DNA from: Bolinopsis microptera
Lineage: Eukaryota > Ctenophora > Tentaculata > Lobata > Bolinopsidae
Assembly (NCBI RefSeq): GCF_026151205.1
Contig: NW_026971829.1
Span: 1-34,874, forward strand
DNA length: 34,874 nucleotides
Reading direction: 5' to 3'
Shown piece after piece: positions 9,821 to 18,374 of the stretch. Within the stretch, counting starts at the first letter, position 1. Every line of letters starts with the position of its first letter. The notes beneath the pieces are model-generated. The model was not told where the DNA came from. It ran no database searches and saw nothing but the letters and a program-made list of their open reading frames with translations. A program made the position numbers and the translations under genes.

Positions 9821-12155
9821 TCAGTTACGGTTAATGTGTTTACCTGCATCATCTGAACTATCTTCATACGATAATAACGGGCGGTGTATTATCAGAATAG
9901 AGCACTTAACCCGTGCTCGTGATATTGCGGTATAAAGAAGACTCAGATCATGAAGCTCATGTCCCTCCCATAAAAACACTGCAATAACAGCAGGCCACTC
10001 ACTTCAATGGCTATCTTGACACTTGCACGTTATTATTTTATCAGTGTCGTAACCTTCAGTTCTCAGTGTGTCTACAGCAGTCTTTACAATAACATTAGCG
10101 TCGGAGTGTAGTATTCCTATATCAGTATAATCTAAATCATTTGTCTTCAATAACATCTTAAATTCATTTATCAAAACGTCTTTAAACAATATAGTACAGT
10201 AATCGTAACCTAGTCTCTCCATAAAATGTATCGTAGTTAATGGTCCATGTATGAAATGTCCATACTCCTGTTTTGGGAAAAACTTTTGCAGTGCTTTTTG
10301 CAGTATACAAATCCCTTACCACATCTAAAACAGATGATATGTCGAAGGTGTTCCTCAAGTTTTTAGACAAAGAAACTCGCTGCTCATCTGACAACAATAC
10401 CAGTTCAGTATCTAAATATTCGCGATCAAAGCTGCGATAAAACTTATACCAGTGACCCTGTATCATGTCACAGGCTACCCACACGTGGTGTTCATCAGTT
10501 AACTTTATTAGAGTAACAATTAACTCTTGCATCACAACGTTAGTGGGAGGAGAATAGTTCCAGAAAACCTGCATATCGTCTATAAATGCACTACTGTCCG
10601 TTTGAGATGCTATCAGATTCGCTATATTTTGAGGTAAACCTATCAGTCGTTCCATCTTGATGATAACAACTTGGTTTCTTACTTCTACTAACTACATTTA
10701 TTAACTTCCCATTTAGCTCAACTTATGTGTTATGGGGGTCTTCATATTCAACCGTGATCGTCTCACAGCTTACCCCTGCGTAACCCAGTGCAGTTTCATA
10801 CAAGTTAGCATTATTACCTTCACCAGCAAATGTGATAACCACGATCTTGTTCTTCTTATCAGATAACGCTATCTCTAGAATCTTCCCGCACATAATAACT
10901 GTTTTACCGGTCCCAGCCGGTCCATGAGGGTCCATCTATCCACAACAACTTTTCTTTTGATTTTAATGTCTTGTCTTGTTCAGCAGTCAAATATTTGATA
11001 CCGACAAAATCTCTTACTTCAGGAGGAGCTTCTAGTACACCAGGATTTAATTTAACATTTCTCACTCTCTTTTTCTCAAACGTGACAATTGCGTTCCTCA
11101 ACTGCTCATCAATATCTCGGATATTCCATCCCAAAGAACATCTCTTTTTCTCCCATTTATTATCCTTGTTAGCCCGCAAAGCGAGAAGGACGTTCTTGGT
11201 CTCCTCAAATAATTCAGGGCACTGCATTTTTGCAGAAGCTTTGTCTGTGATGTTCTTCTTCCACCAACGGCGGAATTTCTCGTCATTATAAGATGGTTCC
11301 TTGTATTCATTTGATGCAACAACAACCTTGAATACCGGAGGGATAACACTTCCTAACATTTCAGCAATCCCCAGGATAAGCTTTTCTGTTCGACTCGCTT
11401 GAAGTTGAAGTTTTCCATACCCCAGATCAGCTTTGTTTTTCTTTAAACTTCAATGATAACGAAATAGTTTTTTCCCATTATGACGAAGTCACACTCCCCT
11501 TCTTTAACATTGTCGTCTCGATCACATGGCTTCTTATCGCCAGTTATGTATAAATGGTCTCCAACAAAAATCTGGTAATCACTGTGACGGTATTCCAAAC
11601 TTTGAAGTACTATGATTTCCTCACCTTGCTTCATTCTCTCAAGAACCCTAAAAACCTTAACCTCAGCCTCAAACCCATTTTTGCTATTTTGAAGTGCTTC
11701 ACAGTATTTCTTAACTTCTGGCTTTGTTTTCTTGACCTTGTTAACAGTTTTCCAATCAATTTTATCGACGAATTTAGATATCGGCATTGGCTGCACCGCC
11801 ACCATAACCGGGTAATAGACAGATGGTTGTTCTGGATTCTGTTTGGGTAGTGGTTGGAATGTTGGGATGTAGTTTGCACGTATATCTTTACCGTCTGTTT
11901 TCAGTTCTGCGACCCGATCACCTGTTAAATTGTTTGGCATATAACAAACGGTTGATAATTCAGCGCTTTATGGACATTAACAACACATAAAAAGATAGTG
12001 GGTATCTTCAATTCTGTGGATTGTGACCCTGGCCTCAGGGAGATAAAATTGCAACAGTAAAAGAGGACATTAATCTTACCACTTAGGTCTGATTGGAGGG
12101 TTTCTTGAGGATCTATTTCACTTTCAGTCATTTTGATTCTAGATCTTTCTAGCAC
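9821..12155 (-). pseudogene. NERD-domain superfamily 1 helicase gene, frame-broken
   Basis: Exon 1 starts at 12155 or, more likely, the internal ATG at 12131, and ends at 12080. A phase-1 intron (11922-12079, GTAAGA...AACAG) joins it in frame to a NERD-like nuclease domain (11443-11921). That domain shows the acidic core AEVKVF, HSDYQI, ECDFVI and IIEV; the following Lys is lost to a frame break. Then come Walker A GPAGTGKT (10900-10923), FIDDMQ (motif II-like, about 10575) and motif VI LLYTAISRAR (9901-9940), with a stop at 9821. Frame breaks lie near 11443, 10924-10933 (10-bp insertion), 10660-10735, 10205-10222 and 10005. It would be a nucleic-acid-dependent ATPase fused to a nuclease-like domain. 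The domain order is clear. Whether the breaks are real decay or sequence error is open. Confidence 0.82.
11922..12079 (-). other. Intron of the NERD-helicase gene
   Basis: On the minus strand the donor is G|GTAAGATT and the acceptor TTTAACAG|GTGATC. Removing these 158 bp joins Asp-Leu-Ser to Gly-Asp-Arg-Val in one frame, split in phase 1 within the Gly codon. A clean intron argues against a processed pseudogene. Confidence 0.7.
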
Positions 12156-13547
12156 ATTCTAGAAATTTTTTTGTAGGTCAGATTTTATGGACAGTGTGAG
12201 GTATGATAAATAACTTAAGAATTCTTCGTACATTTTATTGATTTTCAACGAGTTAAGTTAGTACTTGTGTTTTAAAATGTGGTGAATTTAAGATTAGCCA
12301 CAAAAAGTAATGACACAGTAATTATTCAATAAAATACCATACCAATATATTGTAAATCATCATATTAGTTCGACTGTAGAGTGATTTAGCACGCTCGCGC
12401 TCGAACAATAATTAGCATATTAGCATGATTAGGTTACATATTGATATATGGTTACATAGAAATATACACGATTTTAAAATTCAATATGGAATCAACTGGG
12501 CGGCCTGTTTATACTCTGCCATATCCGCATGCGTACTATAATTATAAACAGTAAAGAATGGGTCCTCAGCCCTCAGGCCGGTTGTATGGAATATGATATA
12601 ATACGCCATATCAGATTCACGGATCGGGAAATTGAGCGGCCATCCACAAAGAGAAACAATAAAATGGCCCATCTCACTCTCAGTCTATTTATTGGTTATA
12701 GGGCCTAGGGTTAGGAAATCAAAGTAACGCGTGGGTGTTATTTGAAGTGGAATAGATCGACAGGGGCTCGCTAAGACGCTATAGTAGCGCTACAATAACT
12801 ACATGGGCTCGCTATACCTATAATAGCTATAGAGCGTTTACAGTGCCGGACAGGTAATTCTTCACTTCCTGAAATTCAATAATTACAATTACATTATTAT
12901 TCTATTAATCTCTACGTGTACTTATAGTGGTGTTATGGTTATTTCATGCTTTATTCAGGAGCGACCTGTAGTACACGCACCGAGCATTAACCTTAATTAC
13001 CTGTCTATGCTCTCTCTTTCTTCTTATCTCTATCTCAGTTAGTATGTTGCTATCTATCAGCTGTTTAGCTACTTCTATCTCCTCTTTTGTACCTGAAAAC
13101 AGTTAGTGAGATTCACAAAACTATTATATCTTTCCTTCTCAATTTCTGGTTCTGCAATATTAATTAAATGGATTGCTCTTCAGATGATAAAATTGTATTA
13201 CGTAACTTATCTGGATCCACTTACAAAAAACTGTTTTGAGTATCAGAAATCTACTTAATTTATTATAGGCATTAAGGAAGAACATTTCTTGGCACATTTA
13301 AGGCGCTTAGAAGGCAAGGCGGGCGTGAAGAGTGAACTGCTCCTTTCTGAAAATTTGCCAAAATAATTACAACATAGGAATTAAGAGGTCAAAAGGGTCT
13401 GCAATTCTGATTTTGAGTAATGGTTAAAAATTTTAATAGAACTCCTCTGCTTGGTCTAGAGATAAATCATTATTCTAGTTGTCGAGATTTCATTCAGTTG
13501 CACCCACTAATTTTCTAGATCCTTCCTCGCAGAGACAATATCTTACC
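12156..13547. other. Intergenic, no gene recognised
   Basis: AT-rich spacer between the divergent helicase and GPCR genes. A 63-codon minus-strand frame (12481-12672) resembles nothing I know. Around 12760-12840 a short motif, GGGCTCGCTA, occurs twice near CTATAG-rich palindromic bits. Both upstream regions should lie here, but I see no convincing core promoter. Confidence 0.4.
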
Positions 13548-13620
13548 CTGTAACCCTGGTAACTGTTACTTTGTAACCTTGGTAACTGTAACCTTGGTGA
13601 CCGTAACCCTGGTTACCATA
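13548..13620. repeat. GGTAAC/GTTACC minisatellite
   Basis: Degenerate tandem repeat of GTAACC(C/T)TGGTAACTGT, internally palindromic, ending just before the likely GPCR start codon. The same motif recurs at 17028-17110 and 20158-20205. Confidence 0.8.
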
Positions 13621-13626
13621 TCTAAC

Positions 13627-14745
13627 ATGTCAGTTAAAGAGACATTCCCAGGACCCACAGAAATTCCGGACGCTAGAAAGTATTTCTTGCTGGCCTACAA
13701 GAACATTGCTCCCCTGAACCTAGGTTTAAGTGCCCTGATAATACTGTTCAACAGTCTGGTGATAGGTCACTACTACAAAAACAGGTCCCGACTAACCTTC
13801 CTTATCTTTGTGCTGATCTCCATCTGTGATATCCTGACAGCTGCTGGGAACATTGTGTTTGCAGGAGGGTCCTTACTCTGGAGTAGTGACTCACAGAGGT
13901 ATGACGGTGTGATGTGGTGGTGTTATATCGGGTATAGAGTAGTGGGTATACTCGCCTACTCCTGCTCCATCTACTTCAACACTCTCCTTGCAGTCTTGAG
14001 GAGCATCACTATCTACAACCCCTTCTATCGGCCCCAAGTCTCTATCATGCAGATAGTTTCCACAACCTACATCCTGCTGCTTCTGTCCCTGACAGCATAC
14101 GATATCTACATCCTAGCTTACTTAACCACCACAAAGACCTTCAGCGACCTCATCTCCTTCTGGTTCATGCTAGTTTCTCTAGCATCAGTAGCCACGTTCC
14201 CCGGCCAGACCATCTCCTGGTCTGTATGGACCTCTACTGGGTTTAAAACGGAGCCTAGTGCAGGTATAGAGTGCACGCTGCTGACTGTGCAGTACCTGAT
14301 TCCTGTCCTGTCTATCTTGGTTAGTATGGTAGTACAGGTGATAACAGGCTGGCAGCGTGCCAGAGCTAGAGAAGACACGGAGACTGTTATAATAGACTGG
14401 GGTCACATTAACACCACAGTTTTCCAGCTAGCAGTCTTAACATTCCTCTGTAACACTCCACTCTCCATTTCTTCTATCATGATTCAAGTCCTCATGACAA
14501 CCTGCACTGAACCTGCAGACTGGGTCTACAGCATGTTCGGAGCTCTCCAAACTCTGCTTCCTCTTCTTAATGCTGTTGTGTCTCCTCTTAATAGTTTAAT
14601 TCAATCTCACCTGTATTACTGCGCTACTGTTTGGGGTACTAAATCTTTAAATTCCAGTCAGTCTTATTCTCTGCTCAAAAGAGAAGCTATTCGCGCCACT
14701 GATTCAGAATATCATAATTATTTTTACGACAAAGAAAAAACGTAA
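13627..14745 (+). CDS. Rhodopsin-like orphan GPCR with LINE-derived C-terminus
   Basis: Intact 372-codon single-exon gene. The ATG at 13627 is preferred to an upstream in-frame ATG at 13579, because the extra residues are only translated minisatellite. Seven hydrophobic segments are visible: TM1 LSALIILFNSLVIG, TM2 FLIFVLISICDILTAAG, TM3 ending LLAVLRSI with Arg at the usual E/DRY place, TM4 YILLLLSLTAYDIYIL, TM5 TVQYLIPVLSILVSMVV, TM6 VFQLAVLTFLCNTPLS and TM7 LLPLLNAVVSPLNSLI. The ligand is unknown. From about residue 321 the sequence changes character: IQSHLYYCATVWG and the LLKREAIRAT that follows match the C-terminal region of LINE reverse transcriptases. The natural cytoplasmic tail seems replaced by about 47 retrotransposon-derived residues. 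GPCR identity is confident; the family assignment is loose. Confidence 0.88.
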   Translation: MSVKETFPGPTEIPDARKYFLLAYKNIAPLNLGLSALIILFNSLVIGHYYKNRSRLTFLIFVLISICDILTAAGNIVFAGGSLLWSSDSQRYDGVMWWCYIGYRVVGILAYSCSIYFNTLLAVLRSITIYNPFYRPQVSIMQIVSTTYILLLLSLTAYDIYILAYLTTTKTFSDLISFWFMLVSLASVATFPGQTISWSVWTSTGFKTEPSAGIECTLLTVQYLIPVLSILVSMVVQVITGWQRARAREDTETVIIDWGHINTTVFQLAVLTFLCNTPLSISSIMIQVLMTTCTEPADWVYSMFGALQTLLPLLNAVVSPLNSLIQSHLYYCATVWGTKSLNSSQSYSLLKREAIRATDSEYHNYFYDKEKT

Positions 14746-15192
14746 ACTACCATCTCACACAAAATCCATCTTCAACAAAATAGGAATTTTGGCTCTTCCT
14801 AATCTGCATTGCTAAAAGCTGTCTAACTTTGATGCACAAGGTTTATAGTGGGGAGTAGCACCATCGAGTATCTGTAGTATATTTGAAAAATCTCCGCTTA
14901 GACAAACGAAAGGAGAAATCCAAGTATTTTGAAATTAAGTTCAACAGATTACGGATTAACCGATTATAGCATCTCTAACGTAGGACCACGATTATATAAC
15001 AACACGATAAACGAAATAAACAAAATCCTTCCCTTCAACGTACCTAAGTTACAAGAAAAGTTATTAATCATACAAGGACAACATTGTACGTTACTTACTG
15101 GACAAGACAAAAACTTGACTAGAAAACCTTTCGTGGACGGGACAAGAACTTTGTCCTTTACAACTTTTAAACAAAATATTAGCAAAATATAA
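14590..15192 (+). mobile_element. LINE 3' fragment fused to the GPCR
   Basis: Degenerate non-LTR retrotransposon end in the same orientation as the GPCR. In order and in shifting frames: SLIQSHLYYCATVWG (GPCR frame), SIFNKIGILALPNLH (about 14765-14815), TLMHKVYSG and then SSICSIFEKSPLRQTKGE (about 14825-14910), and SISNVGPRLYNNTINEI with PFNVPKLQEKL (14960-15060). This is the usual C-terminal order of CR1/Jockey-type reverse transcriptases. Several frame breaks show that it is dead after the GPCR stop codon. Confidence 0.82.
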
Positions 15193-16037
15193 CAGCTGTA
15201 AGAATCCTAAACGTTAGTTGCACTGTGCAGTCAAATAAATGAACTGCGATAATGCATTTGACAGTCAGTCACTGCAATTTATTCTGCTACTTATTTTTCA
15301 ATTTTCACTGCCACACTTAGGCTTAGCTTGCCTACACATTTTAAAGAAAAACGAAATTCCTTGCGCACTCGAGACGAACAATTAGATTGAGTGTCTACCG
15401 CTTTGATTTATGACGTCTTAAGAGGGGATTTATATGGGGTGTTATATATTATAGATTATTTAGTCTTTAGGGTAGATTTAAACGTATGTGGATATTATTT
15501 TACCATGTGGAAGGAGCAACCTGACGGTATTGATTGTTTGATATATTTAATGATACATTGTTATTTTAATTTAGATTGTAGATATTTTTAGTGGTGGCAC
15601 ATGCCACCCCATCGCGGGTGTTACGACTACTTCTACGACTACTACTACTGAGCATATCTCCGAATAGCGATAAGACTTGACTTGTGGTTCTATTTGTAGC
15701 TTTTTTAGGCGTCGAGGAGAAGTACAATACCCCTAACTAGACTAACAGGACCCTTGTGATTATAAGCATACAGTTAGTAATTGAAACACTAGTACCAGAC
15801 GGAACTTGATGAATAATTATTGCTAAGTGTTCGAGATAAATTTTCTAGTGCCAACATTTTTTTGATTTTATCTCCATGCAGGACGTTTTTTATATCGGAC
15901 ATAATAGCTTTTACTGGGTACACTGTTTACTACTATATATAGTTTTTTGAGAAATTTAATTCGATTAAATATGTTTCAAGAAGAGTTTGAAAGCTTGTGA
16001 TAACTTAAATGTGTTTTTGAGTGTTTTTATTACTTAC
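15193..16037. other. AT-rich stretch, possible LINE 3' UTR
   Basis: No gene recognised. A 66-codon frame (15391-15591) looks like chance in T-rich DNA. At 15596-15612 a perfect palindrome, GGTGGCACATGCCACC, is followed by CGACTACTTCTACGACTAC-type triplets. If the KH gene continues downstream on the minus strand, its next exon should lie here or further left, but I could not identify it. Confidence 0.4.
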
Positions 16038-16246
16038 CATTTTTTATGATGGTTTTATTACCTTCAATTGAGCAGAGTCGTATCTCTCGTTTCCCTACTA
16101 ATTAGTATCCTTGTGCCACTGTGTTCCCTGATGTCCTTCAAATTCTCTCCTCCTTTTCCTATTATCTTACCGCAGTACTCAGCTCTGATTTCTATGTTTT
16201 TCTGTAGTATTTTGGGTTTTAGCTGGCACGCCTCCTGGACCATATC
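16038..16246 (-). other. KH exon E4 (KH2 core)
   Basis: Acceptor TTAATTTCAG|GATATG at 16247 and donor AATG|GTAAGT at 16038. It encodes DMVQEACQLKPK, then IEIRAEYCGKIIGKGGENL and SGTRILISRE in one frame. A one-step frame shift follows at a GGGAAACGAGAG stretch, giving REIRLCSIEGNKTIIKN, the KH beta strand and start of the last helix. In the first frame a TGA occurs at 16064-16066. Confidence 0.75.
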
Positions 16247-16971
16247 CTGAAATTAACATTCAGGTAATAAAAAAATATTATGAACATTCATATGATCGAT
16301 CGAAATTCGAAAACGAAGAAAAAAAAAACATTTAGAAATATAATAAATAGCTGTTAATATTATACGTAATATTAATTAGCTGGGCTTAGTTAATTTAATC
16401 TTTAAAGTCGATTGTCTAAAAATTACACTCACTGGACTTCTAGATACCAGTTGTCTTTATAGACAGCCAGTATTTATAAAAAGTGTTTAGTAAACAGAGT
16501 GCAAGTGTTTATAAATAGCTAGTTTCAAAGCAACGTCACGATTCTAAACAACTTATAGCAAAGAACATCATAACAATGAAACAGAATTGGCGGGTGTTTC
16601 GGCAAATGGTGGCTTACAATAATTAACTCACGATTTAACTAAGCTTCGAAGTTACTGTGCAGATTACTAAAGCTATGTAATATTATATACAATGTAAGAA
16701 CTTATGTAAGTCTACCTCACATAAAATATATTTCTTATGTCAAATTGATATTTATAAGCTCTAATAGAAAGTGCATAATAAAGACTTGATGCATCAGTGA
16801 ACCATGTTAAGTTCCATCTACTGCTCTCCTTCTCTAAAGTCTTCACCAGACTCCAGAAAGAAACATCGCTGGGTCGGAAAAGATCAAAAGTCTTGAACAC
16901 AACAACGATACATATAAGACGTGTAATAAAGCGTAATGTTGGCAAAGTATTTATAATTGGTAATAACTTAC

Positions 16972-17155
16972 TATTGCCTCTGTTATATCATCGTTACAGG
17001 CTCCCTTAACTTCAACTATCTGAGACGTGTTACCATGGTTACAGTTACCAGTGTTACTGTTACCAGGGTTATAGTTACCAGGGTTACTGTTACCAGGGAC
17101 CAGGGTTACTGACTTCTGGGGATGAGATCTTGACTCCGCATCGACTCTCAAATGT
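16972..17155 (-). other. KH exon E3 with coding minisatellite
   Basis: Acceptor CCCTAAAG|ACATTT at 17156 and donor GCAATA|GTAAGT. KH1 sequence TFESRCGVKISSPEVSNPG runs into a GTAACC-type repeat that encodes Asn-Pro-Gly-Asn-Ser units, then TSQIVEVKGACNDDITEAI. A duplicated 7-mer ACCAGGG (17092-17098 and 17099-17105, plus strand) puts the two halves in different frames. Confidence 0.75.
17028..17110. repeat. GTTACC minisatellite inside KH exon
   Basis: Tandem 15-bp units of the type GTTACCAGGGTTACT. Read on the minus strand, they encode a Gly-Asn-Ser-Asn-Pro pentapeptide series in the KH1 variable loop. Same family as the repeats at 13548-13620 and 20158-20205. Confidence 0.85.
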
Positions 17156-17846
17156 CTTTAGGGGTAAATTTAGCAGTGCTAAATTTTGGAATTTGGGCCG
17201 CCAAATTTTTAAAGGCCTAACATCAAAATTCTGTCGCAAACTTAAGGTCATGAGACAATTCTACGTTGATTCTGAAAATTTCATGAAAAAATATTGAAAC
17301 CCTATTGAGTTCTATTGTTTGAGCGAAGTCAGTTTTGCAAATATCGCGAACTCAGATATGGGCAATTTTGTTCATTTTTTGCAATTATTTCACATAGAAT
17401 CCACAATTAGGTATGAGACTGAGTTGATAATCATAGATTAATGTGTAGTATAGCTTATCTTCCATATAAGTTGGGTTTTATTCATAAATATTTGATTTGG
17501 ACCAATTTATGGGCCAAAATCGATCAAGGTTTGGTGCGTATGCCCAAATATGGTCATAGGGTTTTTTGCTCATAACTCAGTCATTTTTTGTCCAATCTTG
17601 ATAAAAATTCATATACGAGTTCAGGGAATCACTAGCTACAGTAGAGCACCTAAAATCTGGATTTTGGGCATGTTCAAGGTTTTGGCTAAATTGGGCCTAA
17701 TTTTGAACCAAATATGGGCGTGGCTGCCCCGCGAGCACCGTTTGGCGGTTGGGGGTTCGGGACCCCCTCAAAAGTTCGGTCACTGGTCCTAGTTTGGTTG
17801 GTCATCTGCTAGCTCGAAACCAAGTTTCACAAAAAATCAGGGTGAA
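17156..17846. other. Intronic repeat-like sequence
   Basis: Intron between KH exons E2 and E3. A perfect 21-bp palindrome (AAATTTAGCA-G-TGCTAAATTT) at about 17165-17186 lies next to the E3 acceptor and may mark the end of an inserted element. The remainder has repeat-like phrases (for example GGGCGTGGC at 17715) but no gene. Confidence 0.45.
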
Positions 17847-17865
17847 CCCCCCCCCCCCCCCCCCC
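17847..17865. repeat. Poly-C/poly-G tract of 19
   Basis: Uninterrupted C19 on the plus strand, adjoining KH exon E2. On the gene strand it reads poly-G immediately after GTTATTA, where a splice donor would be expected. Confidence 0.95.
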
Positions 17866-17897
17866 TAATAACACAGCCTCTCTTACCTATCACAAAC
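17864..17897 (-). other. KH microexon E2 (GxxG loop of KH1)
   Basis: Acceptor CGTATTCAG|GTTTGTG. Joined to E1 in phase 2 it reads EDVRFVIGKRGCVIR, and the TFESRCGVKI of E3 then completes a KH helix-turn-helix of the normal length. The 3' boundary is uncertain because poly-G follows. Confidence 0.6.
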
Positions 17898-18156
17898 CTG
17901 AATACGTATCAGTTAATTGATACACAAGCTAAACTACATAATACACCAAGTAGTAACAAGCCCAATTGAATGAATGAATGCAATGAACAGGAGGTAGCAG
18001 GGGGATGAACGTGCAAACCTAGGCATTGCGAAAACAAGTTTTAGCCTTAAATAATAAAGAAATAATATTGCCAGGGGTACTGTTATAAATTCCCTTGCAG
18101 TTCTGTTTTTACAAGAATAAATGCTCTGTAAAGTATAAACGCGCTAATAAACTGAC

Positions 18157-18330
18157 CTAACATCCTCCTTGTCGATAGTAGTGGTTCTAACTATCTTCTC
18201 TTAGGTTCTTCTTGACATGTTGCCTCTCAGTCCAAACGATCCCCTCCTCCCTCCTGTCCCCTGTCTCCTCCCACGGTACCAGAGCAGAGCAAGTGGGACC
18301 AGAACCAGTACTGTCACAGAGCCTGCTACT
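18157..18330 (-). other. KH gene exon E1 (membrane anchor)
   Basis: Encodes a strongly hydrophobic segment, a basic flank (WYRGRRQGTGGRRG), MSRRT, an in-frame TAA at 18201-18203, then EKIVRTTTIDKEDV, with the donor at 18157|GTCAGT. The 5' end is unclear because LINE tail repeats abut it. Confidence 0.6.
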
Positions 18331-18374
18331 ACGTACGTTTGGGTACGTTTTGGTACGTTTTGGTACGTTTTGGT
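18331..18374. repeat. 10-bp tandem repeat at LINE 3' end
   Basis: About four units of ACGTTTTGGT (plus strand), that is ACCAAAACGT in LINE orientation. Short 3' tandem repeats are typical tails of CR1/L2-type LINEs. The repeats directly adjoin the KH gene exon E1. Confidence 0.8.

Larger units (their letters stand above)
16038..18330 (-). pseudogene. Membrane-anchored tandem-KH gene (TDRKH/PAPI-like), frame-broken
   Basis: Four exons on the minus strand. E1 (about 18330-18157) encodes a hydrophobic anchor, AGSVTVLVLVPLALLWYRGRR, then VRTTTIDKEDV. E2 (17897-17864) encodes VIGKRGCVIR, the GxxG loop of KH1. E3 (17155-16972) encodes TFESRCGVKISSP, an Asn/Gly repeat and QIVEVKGACNDDITEAI. E4 (16246-16038) encodes KH2: GKIIGKGGENLKDI, then GNKTIIKN in a shifted frame. 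E1-E2 join in phase 2 and E3-E4 in phase 0, both rebuilding expected KH sequence. An N-terminal anchor plus two KH domains matches the front of TDRKH/PAPI, a piRNA-pathway scaffold at mitochondria. The Tudor part was not found. Damage: TAA at 18201, poly-G instead of a donor after E2, a 7-bp duplication in E3 and a frame shift near 16085 in E4. The gene may be dead or badly sequenced. Confidence 0.72.

Noticed and set aside
10971-11850. Plus-strand frames opposite the helicase gene
   Set aside because: They are antisense shadows. The minus strand carries the NERD and helicase motifs.
16064-16066. TGA in the KH2 exon as a recoded codon
   Set aside because: A shifted frame over the same bases gives the expected KH strand (IEGNKTIIKN) up to a GTAAGT donor, so a frame shift explains it better.
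16068-16250. Plus-strand 60-codon hydrophobic frame
   Set aside because: Antisense of the KH2 exon, which has GxxG and splice sites on the minus strand.
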